NCBI RefSeq assembly: GCF_001583415.1
Contig: NZ_CP014475.1
Coordinates: 3,472,001-3,536,000 of the forward strand
Length of the DNA stretch: 64,000 nucleotides
Reading direction: 5' to 3'
DNA from: Mycolicibacterium phlei
Lineage (GTDB): Bacteria > Actinomycetota > Actinomycetes > Mycobacteriales > Mycobacteriaceae
How positions within the stretch are numbered: the stretch's first letter is position 1; every line of letters begins with the position of its first letter. A program made the translations under genes and the position numbers. The notes beneath the pieces were generated by a model that saw only the letters and a program-made list of their open reading frames with translations, had not been told where the DNA came from and did not search any database. Below are positions 34,498 through 44,509 of this stretch, piece by piece.

Positions 34498-36396
34498 TCA
34501 CGCAGAGATGTCGTCACCGCTGGCCTGCTCGAGAAGGCTGCGCCGGTAGGCCTCCATCGCGACCAGGTCGCCGAACAGGGCGTGATACTCATCACCCTGG
34601 TCCACCGGCGACATCCGCTGCAGCTTCGACTTCACCTCGGCGATCTGGCGGCCCACCCAGACCTCCTGCAGCCGGGCCAGCACCCCGCCGATGTAGCGCG
34701 GGAGCTTCTCGTCGTCCTCGACGTTGATGGCTTCCACGCCGAGCTCGTTGACCAGGGTGCCCGCCTCCGGCGTCGTCGTCTGCGCGCGCACCGCCTCGAT
34801 CCACTCCGCGCCCGACAGCCCCGCCGACGTGCCGCCGGCCGCCTCGATCGCGGTGCGCACCGCCGCGTAGCCCGGGTGGGTGAAGCTCTCCACGGTCAGC
34901 GAGTCGAACACCGGCCCGGCGATCGCCGGGTACTGCAGCGCGGCCTTGAGCGCCTCGCGCTGCGGCCACAGCGTCGGGTCCTTCGGGTCCGGCCGCGCCA
35001 CCTCGGGCGGGCGCTGCGCGGTACGCCGCTCACCGCGGCCCGCCCCGCGGCCGGTGGACTTGCCGCCGACGATCTCCCGGACCCGTGACAGCACCTGTTT
35101 CTCGTCGGCCCAGCCGACCCAGCCGGCGAGCCGGCGCGCGTACTCGTCGCGCAGCATCGGCTCCTTGATCCGGGCGACCATCGGCACGCAGCGGCGCAGC
35201 GCCGCCACCCGGCCCTCGGCGCTGTCGAGGTCGTGCTCGGCCAGCGCGGTGCGAATCGCGAACTCGAACAACGGGGTTCGCCGCGCCACCAGGTCGCGCA
35301 GCGCACCGTCGCCGGACTTCAACCGCAGATCGCACGGGTCCATTCCGTCGTCGGCGATCGCCACGAACGACTGCCCGGCGAGGTTCTGCTCCCCCTCGAA
35401 CGCCTTGAGCGCCGCGGCGCGGCCTGCCTCGTCGCCGTCGAAGACGTAGATCAGCTCACCGCGAAAGAAGTTGTCGTCCATCATGAGTCGGCGCAGCATC
35501 GCCAGGTGCTCGTCGCCGAACGCGGTGCCGCACGCCGCGACCGCCGTCGTCACCCCGGCCAGGTGCATCGCCATGACGTCGGTGTAGCCCTCCACCACCA
35601 CGGCCTGGTGGCCCTTGGCGATGTCGCGTTTGGCCAGGTCCAGCCCGAACAGCACCGACGACTTCTTGTACAGCACCGTCTCGGGGGTGTTGACGTACTT
35701 GGCCTGCATCGGGTCGTCGTCGAAGATGCGCCGGGCCCCGAACCCGATCACCTCGCCGCCGCTGGCCCGGATCGGCCACAGCAGGCGGCGGTGGAAACGG
35801 TCCATCGGGCCGCGCTTGCCCTCCCGCGACAGCCCGGCCGCCTCCAGCTCCTTGAACTCGAAACCCTTGCGCAGCAGGTGTTTTGTCAGGGTGTCCCAGC
35901 CGGACGGGGCGAACCCGCAGCCGAACCGTTTGGCCGCGTCGGCGTCGAAGTTGCGCTCGATCAGGTATTGGCGCGCGGGCGCGGCCTCGTCGGACTCCAG
36001 CGCCGCGGCGTAGAACTCCGCGGCGGCGGCGTTGGCGGCCAGCAGCCGGCTGCGGCTGCCGCGGTCGCGCTGGACGTTGGTGGTCGACGAGCCGGTGTAG
36101 CTGATCGTGTAGCCGACCCGGTCGGCGAGCAGTTCGACGGCCTCGACGAAGCTGCAGTGCTCGATCTTCTGGATGAAGGCGTACACGTCGCCGCCCTCAC
36201 CGCAGCCGAAGCAGTGGAAGTGACCGTGGTTGGGGCGGACGTGAAACGACGGCGTCTTCTCGTCATGGAACGGGCACAGCCCCTTCATCGAGTCCGCGCC
36301 GGCACGGCGGAGCTGCACGTAGTCGCCGACGACGTCCTCGATGCGGACCTGTTCACGGATGGCGGCGATGTCGCGATCAGGAATGCGGCCGGCCAC
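34498..36396 (-). CDS. dnaG: DNA primase
   Basis: 632-residue primase that lays RNA primers for replication forks. The CHC2 zinc finger is complete (C41, H44, C62, C65). The Toprim catalytic core holds VVVEGYTDVMAM and YVFDGDEAGRAA. The C-terminal 150 residues form the helicase-binding domain. The ATG follows the dgt stop by 4 bp, so the two genes form an operon as in M. tuberculosis (Rv2344c-Rv2343c). Confidence 0.96.
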   Translation of the reverse strand: MAGRIPDRDIAAIREQVRIEDVVGDYVQLRRAGADSMKGLCPFHDEKTPSFHVRPNHGHFHCFGCGEGGDVYAFIQKIEHCSFVEAVELLADRVGYTISYTGSSTTNVQRDRGSRSRLLAANAAAAEFYAAALESDEAAPARQYLIERNFDADAAKRFGCGFAPSGWDTLTKHLLRKGFEFKELEAAGLSREGKRGPMDRFHRRLLWPIRASGGEVIGFGARRIFDDDPMQAKYVNTPETVLYKKSSVLFGLDLAKRDIAKGHQAVVVEGYTDVMAMHLAGVTTAVAACGTAFGDEHLAMLRRLMMDDNFFRGELIYVFDGDEAGRAAALKAFEGEQNLAGQSFVAIADDGMDPCDLRLKSGDGALRDLVARRTPLFEFAIRTALAEHDLDSAEGRVAALRRCVPMVARIKEPMLRDEYARRLAGWVGWADEKQVLSRVREIVGGKSTGRGAGRGERRTAQRPPEVARPDPKDPTLWPQREALKAALQYPAIAGPVFDSLTVESFTHPGYAAVRTAIEAAGGTSAGLSGAEWIEAVRAQTTTPEAGTLVNELGVEAINVEDDEKLPRYIGGVLARLQEVWVGRQIAEVKSKLQRMSPVDQGDEYHALFGDLVAMEAYRRSLLEQASGDDISA

Positions 36397-36400
36397 CGGC

Positions 36401-37693
36401 TCAGTCTAAGGGTCGCGGTGAGCGCGCCTCATGCACACGTTCGAAGCGGCTCTCGGTGTAGGAGGCGATTTGGTCGATCACCGCGCGCAGCCGGGCGCCG
36501 TCGTCCTCGGCCGCGGCGAACTGGGCGGCGAACTGCGGATCCAGGCTGTTGGGGGCCTGCGCCCACAGCGCCAGCGCGAGCTCGTGGATGCGGGCCCGCT
36601 GGTCGGCCTGCAGCTGCAGGTGCAGGTGGTCGCTCATGATGAACTGCAGCGCCAGCGTCTTGAGCACCGCGACCTCGGCGCGCACCGTGGTCGGCACCGA
36701 CAGGTTGGTGTCGAAGCGGCGCAGCGGGCCGGGCCCGGCCGAGGCGCGGGTCTGCGAGATCGCCGCGGTGACGAACCGGCCCACCAGCTCGCTGGTCAGC
36801 CGTTTGAGCGCCACCGACGACGCCACGGTGCCGTCGTACTTGCCGACCGCCACCACCGTCGGCATCGCCGAGAGCCGCTCGGCGGCGGCGCGCAGGTCGT
36901 CGGGGGTCAGCGCGGAGAACGACCGCGCGCCCAGCCGGGCCAGCGCGTCGGCGGCGTCGGCGTCGGCGAGCACCCGCAGGTCGATGCGCCCGGAGATGAC
37001 GCCGTCCTCGACGTCGTGCACCGAGTAGGCGACGTCGTCGGCCCAGTCCATCACCTGCGCCTCCAGGCACGGCCGGTCGACGGGGGCGCCGGCGCGCACC
37101 CAATCGGCGGCCTCCCGGTCGACGTCGTAGAAACCGAACTTGGTGCGCTCCCCCTCGCGCCGCCACGGGTACTTCGTGACCGCGTCCAGCGCCGCGCGGG
37201 TCAGGTTCAGCCCGGCACTGTTGCCGTCGGCGTCAAGGACTTTCGGTTCCAGGCAGGTCAGGATGCGGAAGTTCTGGGCGTTGCCCTCGAACCCGCCGAA
37301 CGACTTGGCGATCTCGTTGAGCGCGCGCTCCCCGTTGTGGCCGTAGGGCGGATGCCCGATGTCGTGGGCCAGGCCGGCGAGGTCGACGAGGTCGGGGTCG
37401 CAGCCCAGGCCGGCGGCCATCTCCCGGCCGATCTGGGCGACCTCCAGCGAGTGCGTCAACCGGGTGCGTGGGGTCTCGCCCTCCCGCGGACCGACCACCT
37501 GCGTCTTGTCGGCCAGTCGCCGCAGCGCCGCGCAGTGCAGCACCCGGGCCCGGTCCCGGGCGAAGTCGGTGCGGTGCTCGGCGTCGGTTCCGGGCAGCGC
37601 GGCACCCTTGGGGGGTTCGGCCACGCGGCGTTCGCGGTCGAACTCGTCGTACACGTCGGTCTTGGCTCCCACTGCCTCACAGTCTGCCAGCAC
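36401..37693 (-). CDS. dgt: Deoxyguanosinetriphosphate triphosphohydrolase-like protein
   Basis: HD-domain dNTPase of 430 residues, hydrolysing dGTP/dNTP to nucleoside and triphosphate. Metal ligands lie in [28 protein letters not shown] and [16 protein letters not shown]. The nominal GTG at 37693 gives a short extra N-terminus; GTG 37672 is a possible alternative because homologues begin near [10 protein letters not shown]. Operon with dnaG, supporting a role in nucleotide pool control during replication. Confidence 0.9.
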   Translation of the reverse strand: MLADCEAVGAKTDVYDEFDRERRVAEPPKGAALPGTDAEHRTDFARDRARVLHCAALRRLADKTQVVGPREGETPRTRLTHSLEVAQIGREMAAGLGCDPDLVDLAGLAHDIGHPPYGHNGERALNEIAKSFGGFEGNAQNFRILTCLEPKVLDADGNSAGLNLTRAALDAVTKYPWRREGERTKFGFYDVDREAADWVRAGAPVDRPCLEAQVMDWADDVAYSVHDVEDGVISGRIDLRVLADADAADALARLGARSFSALTPDDLRAAAERLSAMPTVVAVGKYDGTVASSVALKRLTSELVGRFVTAAISQTRASAGPGPLRRFDTNLSVPTTVRAEVAVLKTLALQFIMSDHLHLQLQADQRARIHELALALWAQAPNSLDPQFAAQFAAAEDDGARLRAVIDQIASYTESRFERVHEARSPRPLD

Positions 37694-37731
37694 TACCCGA
37701 CCTGGCCCGGTAGGCCACTAGATTGGCGGAC

Positions 37732-39735
37732 ATGCGTTTCGCCCGCCTGCTGACCGTTCTGCTCGCGCTGCTCACCACCGGTGCGCTGCTGGCCCCGTCA
37801 GCCCCCGCCGAGGCTCCCATGCGACTGTCCGGCTACCTGACCGACGACGCCGGGGCGCTCACCGCCGCCCAGAGGTCGGAGGTGACCGCGGCGATCGACA
37901 CCCTCTACGCCGACCGCAAGACCCGGCTGTGGGTGGTCTACGTCGAGACCTTCAACGGCATGGCCGCCGAGACGTGGGCGCGAAACACCATGCGGGCCAG
38001 CGATTTGGGCAGCTACGACGCGCTGCTGGCGGTGGCCACCGTCGACCGCGCGTACGCGTTCCTGGTGCCCGACAGCGCCACCGACCTCAGCGCCGCCGAG
38101 GTCGACCGGGTCCGGCGCAACGACATCGAACCGGCGCTGCGGGGCAACGACTGGGCCGGGGCGGCGATCGCGGCCGCGCAGGGCCTGAACCCGGCACCGA
38201 CGAGCATCAGCTGGGTCGGGGTGCTGGTGACGCTGGCGGTGCTGGCGCTGGCCGTGCTGGGCCTGATGGTGTGGCAGCGACGGCGCAGGCGCAAGCGCCG
38301 CGAGGCCGAGTTCGCCGCGGCGCGCCGGGTGGACCCGACCGATCCGCGGGCGCTGGCGGCGGTGCCGCTGGACGCGCTCGACGACCTGTCGCGGGCGATG
38401 GTGGTGGAGGTCGACAACGCGGTGCGCACCAGCGCGCACGAGCTCGAGATCGCGGTCGAGGAGTTCGGCGAGCAGCGCACCGAACCGTTCACGCGTGCCG
38501 TCAACAACGCCAAAACGACGCTGGCGCAAGCGTTCAACGTGCGCCAGATTCTCGACGACGCGGTGCCCGAGACCCCGGCGCAGCGCCGCGACCTGCTGAC
38601 CCGGGTGATCGTCGCCGCCGCCAAGGCCGACCGTGAGCTCGACGCCCAGCGCGACGCGTTCGCCGAGCTGCGCAACCTGGCGATCACCGCGCCGGACCGG
38701 CTGGCCGCGATGACCCAGCAGGTCGTCGACATCACCGCGCGGCTGGAGCCCGCCCGGCAGAAGCTCGCGCAGCTGCACACCGAGTTCGACGCGGCGGCGC
38801 TGACGTCGGTGGACGGCAACGTCGACGCCGCCAAGGAGCTGGTGGAGTTCGCCGACAAGAACATCAGCCGCGGCCGGGAGCTGGCGCAGCGTCCGGTGGC
38901 CGGGCAGCAGAGCGAGCTGGTCGACTGCGTGCACGCCGCCGAGTCGGCGCTGGCGCAGGCGCGCGAACTGCTCGACGCGGTCGACTCCGCGGCCAGCGAC
39001 ATCCGGCGCGCCGCGGCCCAGCTGCCCGCGACGATCGAGGACATCCAGAACGGAATCCGCCAGGCCGGTGAGCTGCTGGCCGACGGCAAGGTGCCGCAGG
39101 CGCAGAAGCTGGCCGAGGCGCGCGACGCCGCGGCGGCCGCGGTGGCCACGGCGCAGCGGACGGGGGCGGTGGATCCGCTCGGCGCGGTCACCGAGCTGAC
39201 GAAGGCCGACGCGGAGTTGGACCGGCTGCTGGCCGCCGTCGAGCAGGAGAAGGAGGCCGCCGAGCGGTTGCAGCGCACGCTCGACGAGGCGATGTTCACG
39301 GCGCGGTCGCGGATCCGGTCGGTGTCGGACTTCATCGACACCCGCCGCGGCGCCGTCGGTCCGGAGGCCCGCACCCGGCTGGCCGAGGCGGTGCGTCAGC
39401 TCGCCGCGGCCGACGAGAAGCGGCACACCGATCCGGCCGAGGCGATCCGGCACGCCAACGGGGCGGCGATGCTGGCCTCGCAGGCGCAGACGCTGGCGCA
39501 CAACGACGTCATCAACGCGCAGAACCGGTTCTCCGGACCGTGGGGCGGCGGCGGGCCCACCGCGGGCGGCGGGGGTGGCAACCTCGGTGCGATCCTCGGC
39601 GGCATCCTGATCGGCAACATCCTGTCCGGCGGTCGCGGCGGGATCGGCGGCGGACTGGGCGGTGGCGGTTTCAACCCCGGTTCGTTCGGCGGTTCCGGCG
39701 GTGGCGGCATGTTCGGCGGCGGCGGCCGCTTCTAG
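37732..39735 (+). CDS. Membrane TPM-domain protein (Rv2345-like)
   Basis: 667-residue protein. A signal peptide (residues 1-28) precedes an extracytoplasmic TPM phosphatase-like domain (about 35-160, LSGYLTDDAGALTAAQRSEV). One transmembrane helix follows (about 165-185) with a polyarginine stop (RRRRRKRR). A long helical cytoplasmic region (200-590) ends in a Gly-rich tail. The ATG at 37732 is preferred to TTG 37723. It diverges from dgt. The 3' end, including the stop codon, is the first copy of a 21-bp tandem repeat. Function unknown; the topology suggests envelope maintenance. Confidence 0.83.
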   Translation: MRFARLLTVLLALLTTGALLAPSAPAEAPMRLSGYLTDDAGALTAAQRSEVTAAIDTLYADRKTRLWVVYVETFNGMAAETWARNTMRASDLGSYDALLAVATVDRAYAFLVPDSATDLSAAEVDRVRRNDIEPALRGNDWAGAAIAAAQGLNPAPTSISWVGVLVTLAVLALAVLGLMVWQRRRRRKRREAEFAAARRVDPTDPRALAAVPLDALDDLSRAMVVEVDNAVRTSAHELEIAVEEFGEQRTEPFTRAVNNAKTTLAQAFNVRQILDDAVPETPAQRRDLLTRVIVAAAKADRELDAQRDAFAELRNLAITAPDRLAAMTQQVVDITARLEPARQKLAQLHTEFDAAALTSVDGNVDAAKELVEFADKNISRGRELAQRPVAGQQSELVDCVHAAESALAQARELLDAVDSAASDIRRAAAQLPATIEDIQNGIRQAGELLADGKVPQAQKLAEARDAAAAAVATAQRTGAVDPLGAVTELTKADAELDRLLAAVEQEKEAAERLQRTLDEAMFTARSRIRSVSDFIDTRRGAVGPEARTRLAEAVRQLAAADEKRHTDPAEAIRHANGAAMLASQAQTLAHNDVINAQNRFSGPWGGGGPTAGGGGGNLGAILGGILIGNILSGGRGGIGGGLGGGGFNPGSFGGSGGGGMFGGGGRF

Positions 39736-39786
39736 CGCGTGCCCCGCCGCTTCTAGCGCGTGCCGCGCCGCCTCTAGCGCGAGCGT
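39724..39786 (+). repeat. Three-copy 21-bp tandem repeat spanning a stop codon
   Basis: Three units close to CGCCGCTTCTAGCGCGTGCC. The first copy contains the final codons and TAG stop of the TPM gene. Because the unit is 21 bp, each copy keeps the frame and repeats Arg-Phe(Leu)-stop. Confidence 0.85.
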
Positions 39787-40052
39787 GCGTGTCTGCTCAC
39801 GACACGCCGGGGTTTTTCCTGCGTTTGCGCACGCTCGCGGACCCGCTCAGGCGCTGACCGCGTCGAGGGTGTCGCGAGATCTACACCAGGGCAGTGATTC
39901 TCGACGAATCACGACCCAGGCGTAGAACTCGACGAACGAGCGCCAGCGAGCGAGCGCGAGCGCCCCGCGACCCGTCGCCACGCGACCCGTCGCGAGCGTG
40001 CGCAAATGCCGCAGATTCCGCGGCGTGTCGTGAGCAGACACGCACGCTCGCG
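39778..40052. repeat. Large nested intergenic palindrome
   Basis: Outer arms of 32 bp pair perfectly (39778-39809 with 40021-40052; core GTGTCTGCTCACGACACG). Inside are a second perfect pair of 16 bp (39824-39839 with 39991-40006) and a 7-5-7 hairpin GTGATTC-TCGAC-GAATCAC at 39894-39912. There are also duplicated CGCGACCCGTCG units at 39967-39990. It lies between convergent TPM and glyS genes in a 355-bp gap with no gene. Probably a bidirectional terminator and possibly a mobile palindromic element. Confidence 0.8.
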
Positions 40053-40082
40053 GGAGGAACGCGGGAGGAACGCGGGAGGAAA
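40050..40082. repeat. Three-copy 11-bp tandem repeat next to glyS end
   Basis: GCGGGAGGAAC repeated three times (last base differs), ending 8 bp from the glyS stop. It begins at the right edge of the large palindrome. Confidence 0.85.
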
Positions 40083-40090
40083 GGAAAGGG

Positions 40091-41494
40091 TTAGCAGCCT
40101 TTCAGGCGGGCGGCCAGGTAGTCGCTGACCTGGTCGAGCGCGACGCGGTCCTGGGTCATGGTGTCGCGTTCGCGGATCGTCACCGCATGGTCCTCGAGCG
40201 TGTCGAAGTCCACCGTCACACAGAACGGGGTGCCGATCTCGTCCTGGCGGCGGTAGCGGCGGCCGATCGCACCGGCGTCGTCGAAGTCGACGTTCCAGCA
40301 CTTGCGCAGCTCGGCGGCCAGGTCGCGGGCCTTCGGCGACAGCTGCTCGTTGCGCGACAGCGGCAGCACCGCGGCCTTGACCGGAGCCAGCCGCGGGTCC
40401 AGCCGCAGCACGGTGCGCTTGTCGACGCCGCCCTTGGCGTTGGGCGCCTCGTCCTCGGCGTAGGCGTCGATCAAGAACGCCATGAACGACCGGGTCAGAC
40501 CGGCTGCCGGCTCGATCACGTACGGGATGTAGCGGGTGTCGCTGGCCTGGTCGTAGTACGACAGGTCCACACCGGAATGCTTTGAGTGCGTGGACAAGTC
40601 GAAGTCGGTGCGGTTGGCGATGCCCTCCAGCTCACCCCACGGGCTGCCGACGAAGCCGAACTTGTACTCGATGTCGACCGTGCGGTCGGAGTAGTGCGAC
40701 AGCTTCTCCTTGGGGTGCTCGTAGAGCCGCAGGTTGTCGCGGTTGATGCCGAGCTCGACGTACCACTTAAGCCGCTCGTCAATCCAGTACTGGTGCCATT
40801 CGCGCGCGGTCGACGGCTCGACGAAGAACTCCATCTCCATCTGCTCAAACTCGCGGGTGCGGAAGATGAAGTTGCCGGGGGTGATCTCGTTGCGGAAGCT
40901 CTTGCCGGTCTGGGCGATACCGAACGGCGGCTTCTTGCGCTGCGTGGTCACCACGTTGGCGAAGTTGACGAAGATGCCCTGCGCGGTCTCCGGGCGCAGA
41001 TAGTGCAGGCCCTCCTCGGACTCGATCGGGCCGAGATAGGTCTTGAGCATCATGTTGAAGTCACGCGGTTCGGTCCACTGGCCCTTGGTGCCGCAGTCCG
41101 GACAGGTGATCTCGCTCATCTCGACCGCGTCGGGATCTGCGTAGCCCTTCTTCGCCCCGCTCTTCTCGAAGTAGGCCTCCTGCATGTGGTCCTGCCGGTG
41201 CCGCTTATGGCAGTTCAGGCACTCCACCAGCGGGTCGTTGAACACGTCGACGTGGCCCGAGGCCACCCACACCTGGCGCGGCAGGATGATCGAGCTGTCC
41301 AGGCCGACGACGTCGTCGCGGCTGGTGACCACCGACTTCCACCACTGCCGCTTGATGTTCTCCTTGAGTTCCACGCCCAGCGGGCCGTAGTCCCACGCCG
41401 AGCGGGTGCCGCCGTAGATCTCGCCGGCCTGATAGACCAACCCGCGCCGCTTGGCCAGGTTCGCGACGGTGTCGATGATCGAAGAGGAAGCCAC
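40091..41494 (-). CDS. glyS: Glycyl-tRNA synthetase
   Basis: 467-residue single-chain class II enzyme that charges tRNA-Gly. Typical parts are [20 protein letters not shown] at the N-terminus, a zinc-type cysteine set ([14 protein letters not shown]), motif 2 in [25 protein letters not shown] sequence, motif 3 in AAGLTRSFM, and a C-terminal anticodon-binding domain. Same place as Rv2357c. Divergent from smtB. Confidence 0.95.
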   Translation of the reverse strand: MASSSIIDTVANLAKRRGLVYQAGEIYGGTRSAWDYGPLGVELKENIKRQWWKSVVTSRDDVVGLDSSIILPRQVWVASGHVDVFNDPLVECLNCHKRHRQDHMQEAYFEKSGAKKGYADPDAVEMSEITCPDCGTKGQWTEPRDFNMMLKTYLGPIESEEGLHYLRPETAQGIFVNFANVVTTQRKKPPFGIAQTGKSFRNEITPGNFIFRTREFEQMEMEFFVEPSTAREWHQYWIDERLKWYVELGINRDNLRLYEHPKEKLSHYSDRTVDIEYKFGFVGSPWGELEGIANRTDFDLSTHSKHSGVDLSYYDQASDTRYIPYVIEPAAGLTRSFMAFLIDAYAEDEAPNAKGGVDKRTVLRLDPRLAPVKAAVLPLSRNEQLSPKARDLAAELRKCWNVDFDDAGAIGRRYRRQDEIGTPFCVTVDFDTLEDHAVTIRERDTMTQDRVALDQVSDYLAARLKGC

Positions 41495-41527
41495 GACTGC
41501 ACAGCCTAGCGACCCCGTTTCGCGCCG

Positions 41528-41555
41528 TTGACATGCGTCTTAGCGCATGTATTGT
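41528..41555 (+). promoter_or_regulatory. smtB-zur promoter with operator palindrome
   Basis: A perfect -35 TTGACA (41528-41533) and a -10-like TATTGT (41550-41555) are 16 bp apart. Between and over them lies ACATGCG-N6-CGCATGT (41531-41550), a perfect 7-bp inverted repeat suited to an ArsR/SmtB dimer. A Zur-box-like TGAAAACCGTTTCCA overlaps the start codon region (41567-41581). Confidence 0.55.
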
Positions 41556-41565
41556 GAGCGTCATA

Positions 41566-41922
41566 ATGAAAACCGTTTCCACTTTGGCGGACGGGCACCA
41601 CGACCACGGCGGCGCACCGCTTCCCGAGCTCCCCAACCGCGAGGTGCTCGACACCTCCGGGGACCTGCTGCGGGCCCTGGCCGCGCCGGTGCGGATCGCG
41701 ATCGTGCTGCAGCTGCGCGAGGCGGCGCGCTGCGTGCACGAACTCGTCGACGCGCTGGGCGTGCCGCAACCGCTGGTCAGCCAGCACCTGCGGATCCTCA
41801 AGGCCGCGGGTGTGGTGGCCGGGGAACGGTCCGGCCGCGAGGTGATGTACCGCCTGGTCGACGACCACCTCGCTGATATCGTCGTCGCGGCGGTCACCCA
41901 CGCGGCCGAGGGCACCCGGTGA
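41566..41922 (+). CDS. smtB: ArsR/SmtB-family metal-sensing repressor
   Basis: 118-residue winged-helix repressor, the zinc-responsive first gene of the smtB-zur pair (Rv2358-like). The DNA-recognition segment reads CVHELVDALGVPQPLVSQHLRILKAAG, and metal-binding His residues are clustered near both ends (DGHHDHGG, DDHLADIV). The ATG at 41566 lies 11 bp after the -10, so the message is nearly leaderless. Autoregulation through the upstream palindrome is likely. Confidence 0.88.
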   Translation: MKTVSTLADGHHDHGGAPLPELPNREVLDTSGDLLRALAAPVRIAIVLQLREAARCVHELVDALGVPQPLVSQHLRILKAAGVVAGERSGREVMYRLVDDHLADIVVAAVTHAAEGTR

Positions 41923-42344
41923 CGGCGGCGGGGCCGTCGACCGGCGTGCGCGCCACCCGGCAGCGCGCGGCGATCGCGGCGCTTCTCGACGACGTCGGCG
42001 AGTTCCGCTCCGCCCAGGAACTACACGACGAGCTGCGCAGGCGCGGCGAGAGCATCGGGTTGACGACGGTCTACCGCACCCTGCAGCAGATGGCGGCCGC
42101 CGGTGTCGTCGACAGCCTGCGCACCGACACCGGCGAGTCGGTGTACCGGCGCTGCTCGACCGACCACCACCACCATCTGGTGTGCCGCACCTGCGGGGCG
42201 GCGGTGGAGATCCAGGGCGGCGACGTCGAGGACTGGGCCGCCAACGTCGCGCGCGAACACGGCTTCTCCGACGTCAGCCACACGATCGAGATCTTCGGCC
42301 GCTGCGCCGACTGCACCCAGACCACCCAGACGTCAGCCGACTAG
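41919..42344 (+). CDS. zur: Zinc uptake regulator Zur (FurB)
   Basis: 141-residue Fur-family repressor of zinc uptake genes. The winged helix contains IGLTTVYRTLQQMAAAGVVD, the metal sites are STDHHHHLVCRTCG and GFSDVSHTIEIFGRCADC. The GTG start overlaps the smtB stop (GTGA), so the two are translationally coupled as in M. tuberculosis. The 3' end overlaps the convergent gene at 42333 by 12 bp. Confidence 0.93.
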   Translation: MTAAGPSTGVRATRQRAAIAALLDDVGEFRSAQELHDELRRRGESIGLTTVYRTLQQMAAAGVVDSLRTDTGESVYRRCSTDHHHHLVCRTCGAAVEIQGGDVEDWAANVAREHGFSDVSHTIEIFGRCADCTQTTQTSAD

Positions 42345-42758
42345 CGCGCGCCGCACCTCGGCCCCGGTGGCCAGCACCATCAGGATCAGCGTGCGCAGCG
42401 CGTCGTCACCCAGCCCCGCGGCCGGAAAGTTGTAGCGCAGCAACACATCCGCGGCCTTACGCGAGTTGCGTTTGGCGCCGGCGGCGATCTCCTTGGGCGC
42501 GGCCTTGGCGGTCAGCGACACGGTGCCCAGCAGCGTCTTGTGGGCGTGCTCGGCGACGGCGTTGCGCAGTTTGGCGTCCAGCGGCAGATCCCACGCCAGG
42601 ATCTGGGTGAGCGACACCAACTCCAGTCCCTCGGCGACCGGGACCGTGCGCAGCGACGCGAACGTCGAGTCGTAGTTCACGGTGACGGCCCCGTCCTCCT
42701 CGCGGGTGACGGGCAGGACCTCCTCGAGGACCTCGCCGAGCCGCCGCTGCAGATCCAT
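42333..42758 (-). CDS. Conserved hypothetical protein (Rv2360c-like)
   Basis: 141-residue soluble protein beginning [20 protein letters not shown], with an alpha/beta fold resembling secretion-chaperone or YbjN-type proteins. Its start codon shares one base with the uppS stop (TGATG), so it is part of the recO-uppS operon. Function unknown. Confidence 0.72.
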   Translation of the reverse strand: MDLQRRLGEVLEEVLPVTREEDGAVTVNYDSTFASLRTVPVAEGLELVSLTQILAWDLPLDAKLRNAVAEHAHKTLLGTVSLTAKAAPKEIAAGAKRNSRKAADVLLRYNFPAAGLGDDALRTLILMVLATGAEVRRALVG

Positions 42759-43657
42759 CAGGCCCTGCCGAAGCGACGGTTGCGGCGCACGTACTCCTCA
42801 CAGGCCGCCCACAGGTCGCGGCGGTCGTAGTCCGGCCACAGCTTGTCCTGGAACACGAACTCGGCGTAGGCGGACTGCCACAGCAGGAAGTTGCTGGCCC
42901 GCTGCTCCCCCGAGGTGCGGATGAACAGGTCGACGTCGGGGATGTCGGGGCGGTGCAGATGCTTGGCGAACATCGCCTCGGTGATCCGGTTGGGCTTGAT
43001 CTTGCCCTCGGCCGCCAACTGTGCGAGCTGCTGGCTGGCCTCGACGATCTCGCGGCGCCCGCCGTAGTTCACGCAGTAGTTGATCGTGATGACGTCGTTG
43101 CCGACCGTCATCTGCTCGGCGATGTCGAACTCCTTGATGACGCTGCGCCACATCCGCGGCCGGGACCCGACCCAGCGCATCCGCACGCCCATGTCGTTGA
43201 GGTTCTCCCGGCGCCGCCGCACCACCTCGCGGTTGAAGCCCATCAGGAACCGCACCTCCTCGGCGCTGCGGTTCCAGTTCTCGGTGGAGAACGCGTACAC
43301 CGTCAGGTGTTTGATACCGATCTCGATTGCCCCGCAGGTGATGTCGATGAGCACCGCCTCGCCCATCTTGTGTCCCTCGGTGCGGCTCAGCCCGCGCTGG
43401 GTGGCCCAGCGGCCGTTGCCGTCCATGACGACGGCGACGTGGTTGGGCACCTGGTCGGCCGGGATGCGCGGCGCGGCGGCCTTGGAGGTGTGCTGGGGCG
43501 GACGGGCGAAGCGGCCGTTGGTGCCCGCCGGGATCTCCGGGAACACGACCGGCCACGTCGACTTGTCCGGGAACGTCGGGTAGTCGTCAGGCGCCGGGGG
43601 CAGCTGTGGGTAGTTCTCCTGGTCCTTCTTCCTCCGACCAGCCCGTTCGGTTGCCAT
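42758..43657 (-). CDS. uppS: Decaprenyl diphosphate synthase (undecaprenyl synthase family)
   Basis: 299-residue cis-prenyltransferase that makes the decaprenyl phosphate carrier used for peptidoglycan, arabinogalactan and lipoarabinomannan. The signature [10 protein letters not shown] contains the catalytic Asp; [17 protein letters not shown] and [19 protein letters not shown] follow. The ATG at 43657 ([11 protein letters not shown]) gives the same length as Rv2361c. The start lies 71 bp inside the upstream recO gene. Confidence 0.94.
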   Translation of the reverse strand: MATERAGRRKKDQENYPQLPPAPDDYPTFPDKSTWPVVFPEIPAGTNGRFARPPQHTSKAAAPRIPADQVPNHVAVVMDGNGRWATQRGLSRTEGHKMGEAVLIDITCGAIEIGIKHLTVYAFSTENWNRSAEEVRFLMGFNREVVRRRRENLNDMGVRMRWVGSRPRMWRSVIKEFDIAEQMTVGNDVITINYCVNYGGRREIVEASQQLAQLAAEGKIKPNRITEAMFAKHLHRPDIPDVDLFIRTSGEQRASNFLLWQSAYAEFVFQDKLWPDYDRRDLWAACEEYVRRNRRFGRA

Positions 43658-44447
43658 GCGCCACATACTGCCCGACCACCGGCGCGGGCGGATCGCCGAC
43701 ACTCCTATCGACCCGGTACACCCGTTCGACCAGCGGCAATGTCCGCAGCTGACGTTCCAGATGCCACTGCAGGTGCGCGGCCACCAGTCCGCTGGCCTGG
43801 CTGCGGTACGACGGCGGCGACGCCTCGGCGAACTCCCAGTCCCCGTCGTGCAGCGCCGCCATCAGGTCCAGCACCCCCTGCGGCGGGGTCACCGACCCCG
43901 ACGGCCGGCAGTGCACGCACACGCTGCCCCCGGCGGCCACGTTAAACGCCCGGTGCGGGCCGGGCGCGGCGCAGCGGGCGCACTCGGTCAGCGCGGGCAC
44001 CCAGCCGGCGATGCCCATCGCGCGCAGCAGATAGGAGTCCAGCAGCAGCTCCCGCGGCCGCCTGCCGTCGGCCACCGCGCGCAGCGCGGCCACCGTCAGC
44101 CGGTGCAGCGCCGGCGCCGGGGCGCGCTCCTCACCGGCGAGGCGTTCGGCGGTCTCGAGCATCGCGCAGGCGGTCGTGTAGCGGCCGTAGTCGCAGACGA
44201 TGTCGGAGGCGAACGCGTCGATGGACTGCACCTGGGTGACGATGTCGAGGTTGCGGCCCGGATGCAGCTGGACGTCGATGTGCGCGAACGGCTCCAGCCG
44301 GGCACCGAATTTGCTGCGGGTACGCCGGACGCCCTTGGCCACCGCCCGCACCAGCCCGTGGTCGCGGGTCAGCAGCGTGACGATCCGGTCGGCCTCGCCA
44401 AGCTTGTGCTGGCGCAGCACCACCGCTCGGTCCCGGTACAGCCGCAT
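43587..44447 (-). CDS. recO: DNA repair protein RecO
   Basis: 286-residue recombination mediator for the RecFOR pathway. The N-terminal OB fold begins [21 protein letters not shown], and a four-cysteine zinc site lies in CARCAAPG and CVHCRPSG. The C-terminus ([18 protein letters not shown]) is about 20 residues longer than usual and causes the 71-bp overlap with uppS. Confidence 0.93.
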   Translation of the reverse strand: MRLYRDRAVVLRQHKLGEADRIVTLLTRDHGLVRAVAKGVRRTRSKFGARLEPFAHIDVQLHPGRNLDIVTQVQSIDAFASDIVCDYGRYTTACAMLETAERLAGEERAPAPALHRLTVAALRAVADGRRPRELLLDSYLLRAMGIAGWVPALTECARCAAPGPHRAFNVAAGGSVCVHCRPSGSVTPPQGVLDLMAALHDGDWEFAEASPPSYRSQASGLVAAHLQWHLERQLRTLPLVERVYRVDRSVGDPPAPVVGQYVAHGNRTGWSEEEGPGELPTAAPGA

Positions 44448-44509
44448 TCGCCCAGTGTCGCATCGCGGTCTGTCAAAATCCGGTCCGCATCGCCGTATCC
44501 TCGTAACTG

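Noticed and set aside
39724..40082. CRISPR array
   Set aside because: Repeats are adjacent without unique spacers of constant length, units are 11-21 bp, and no cas genes are present anywhere in the window.
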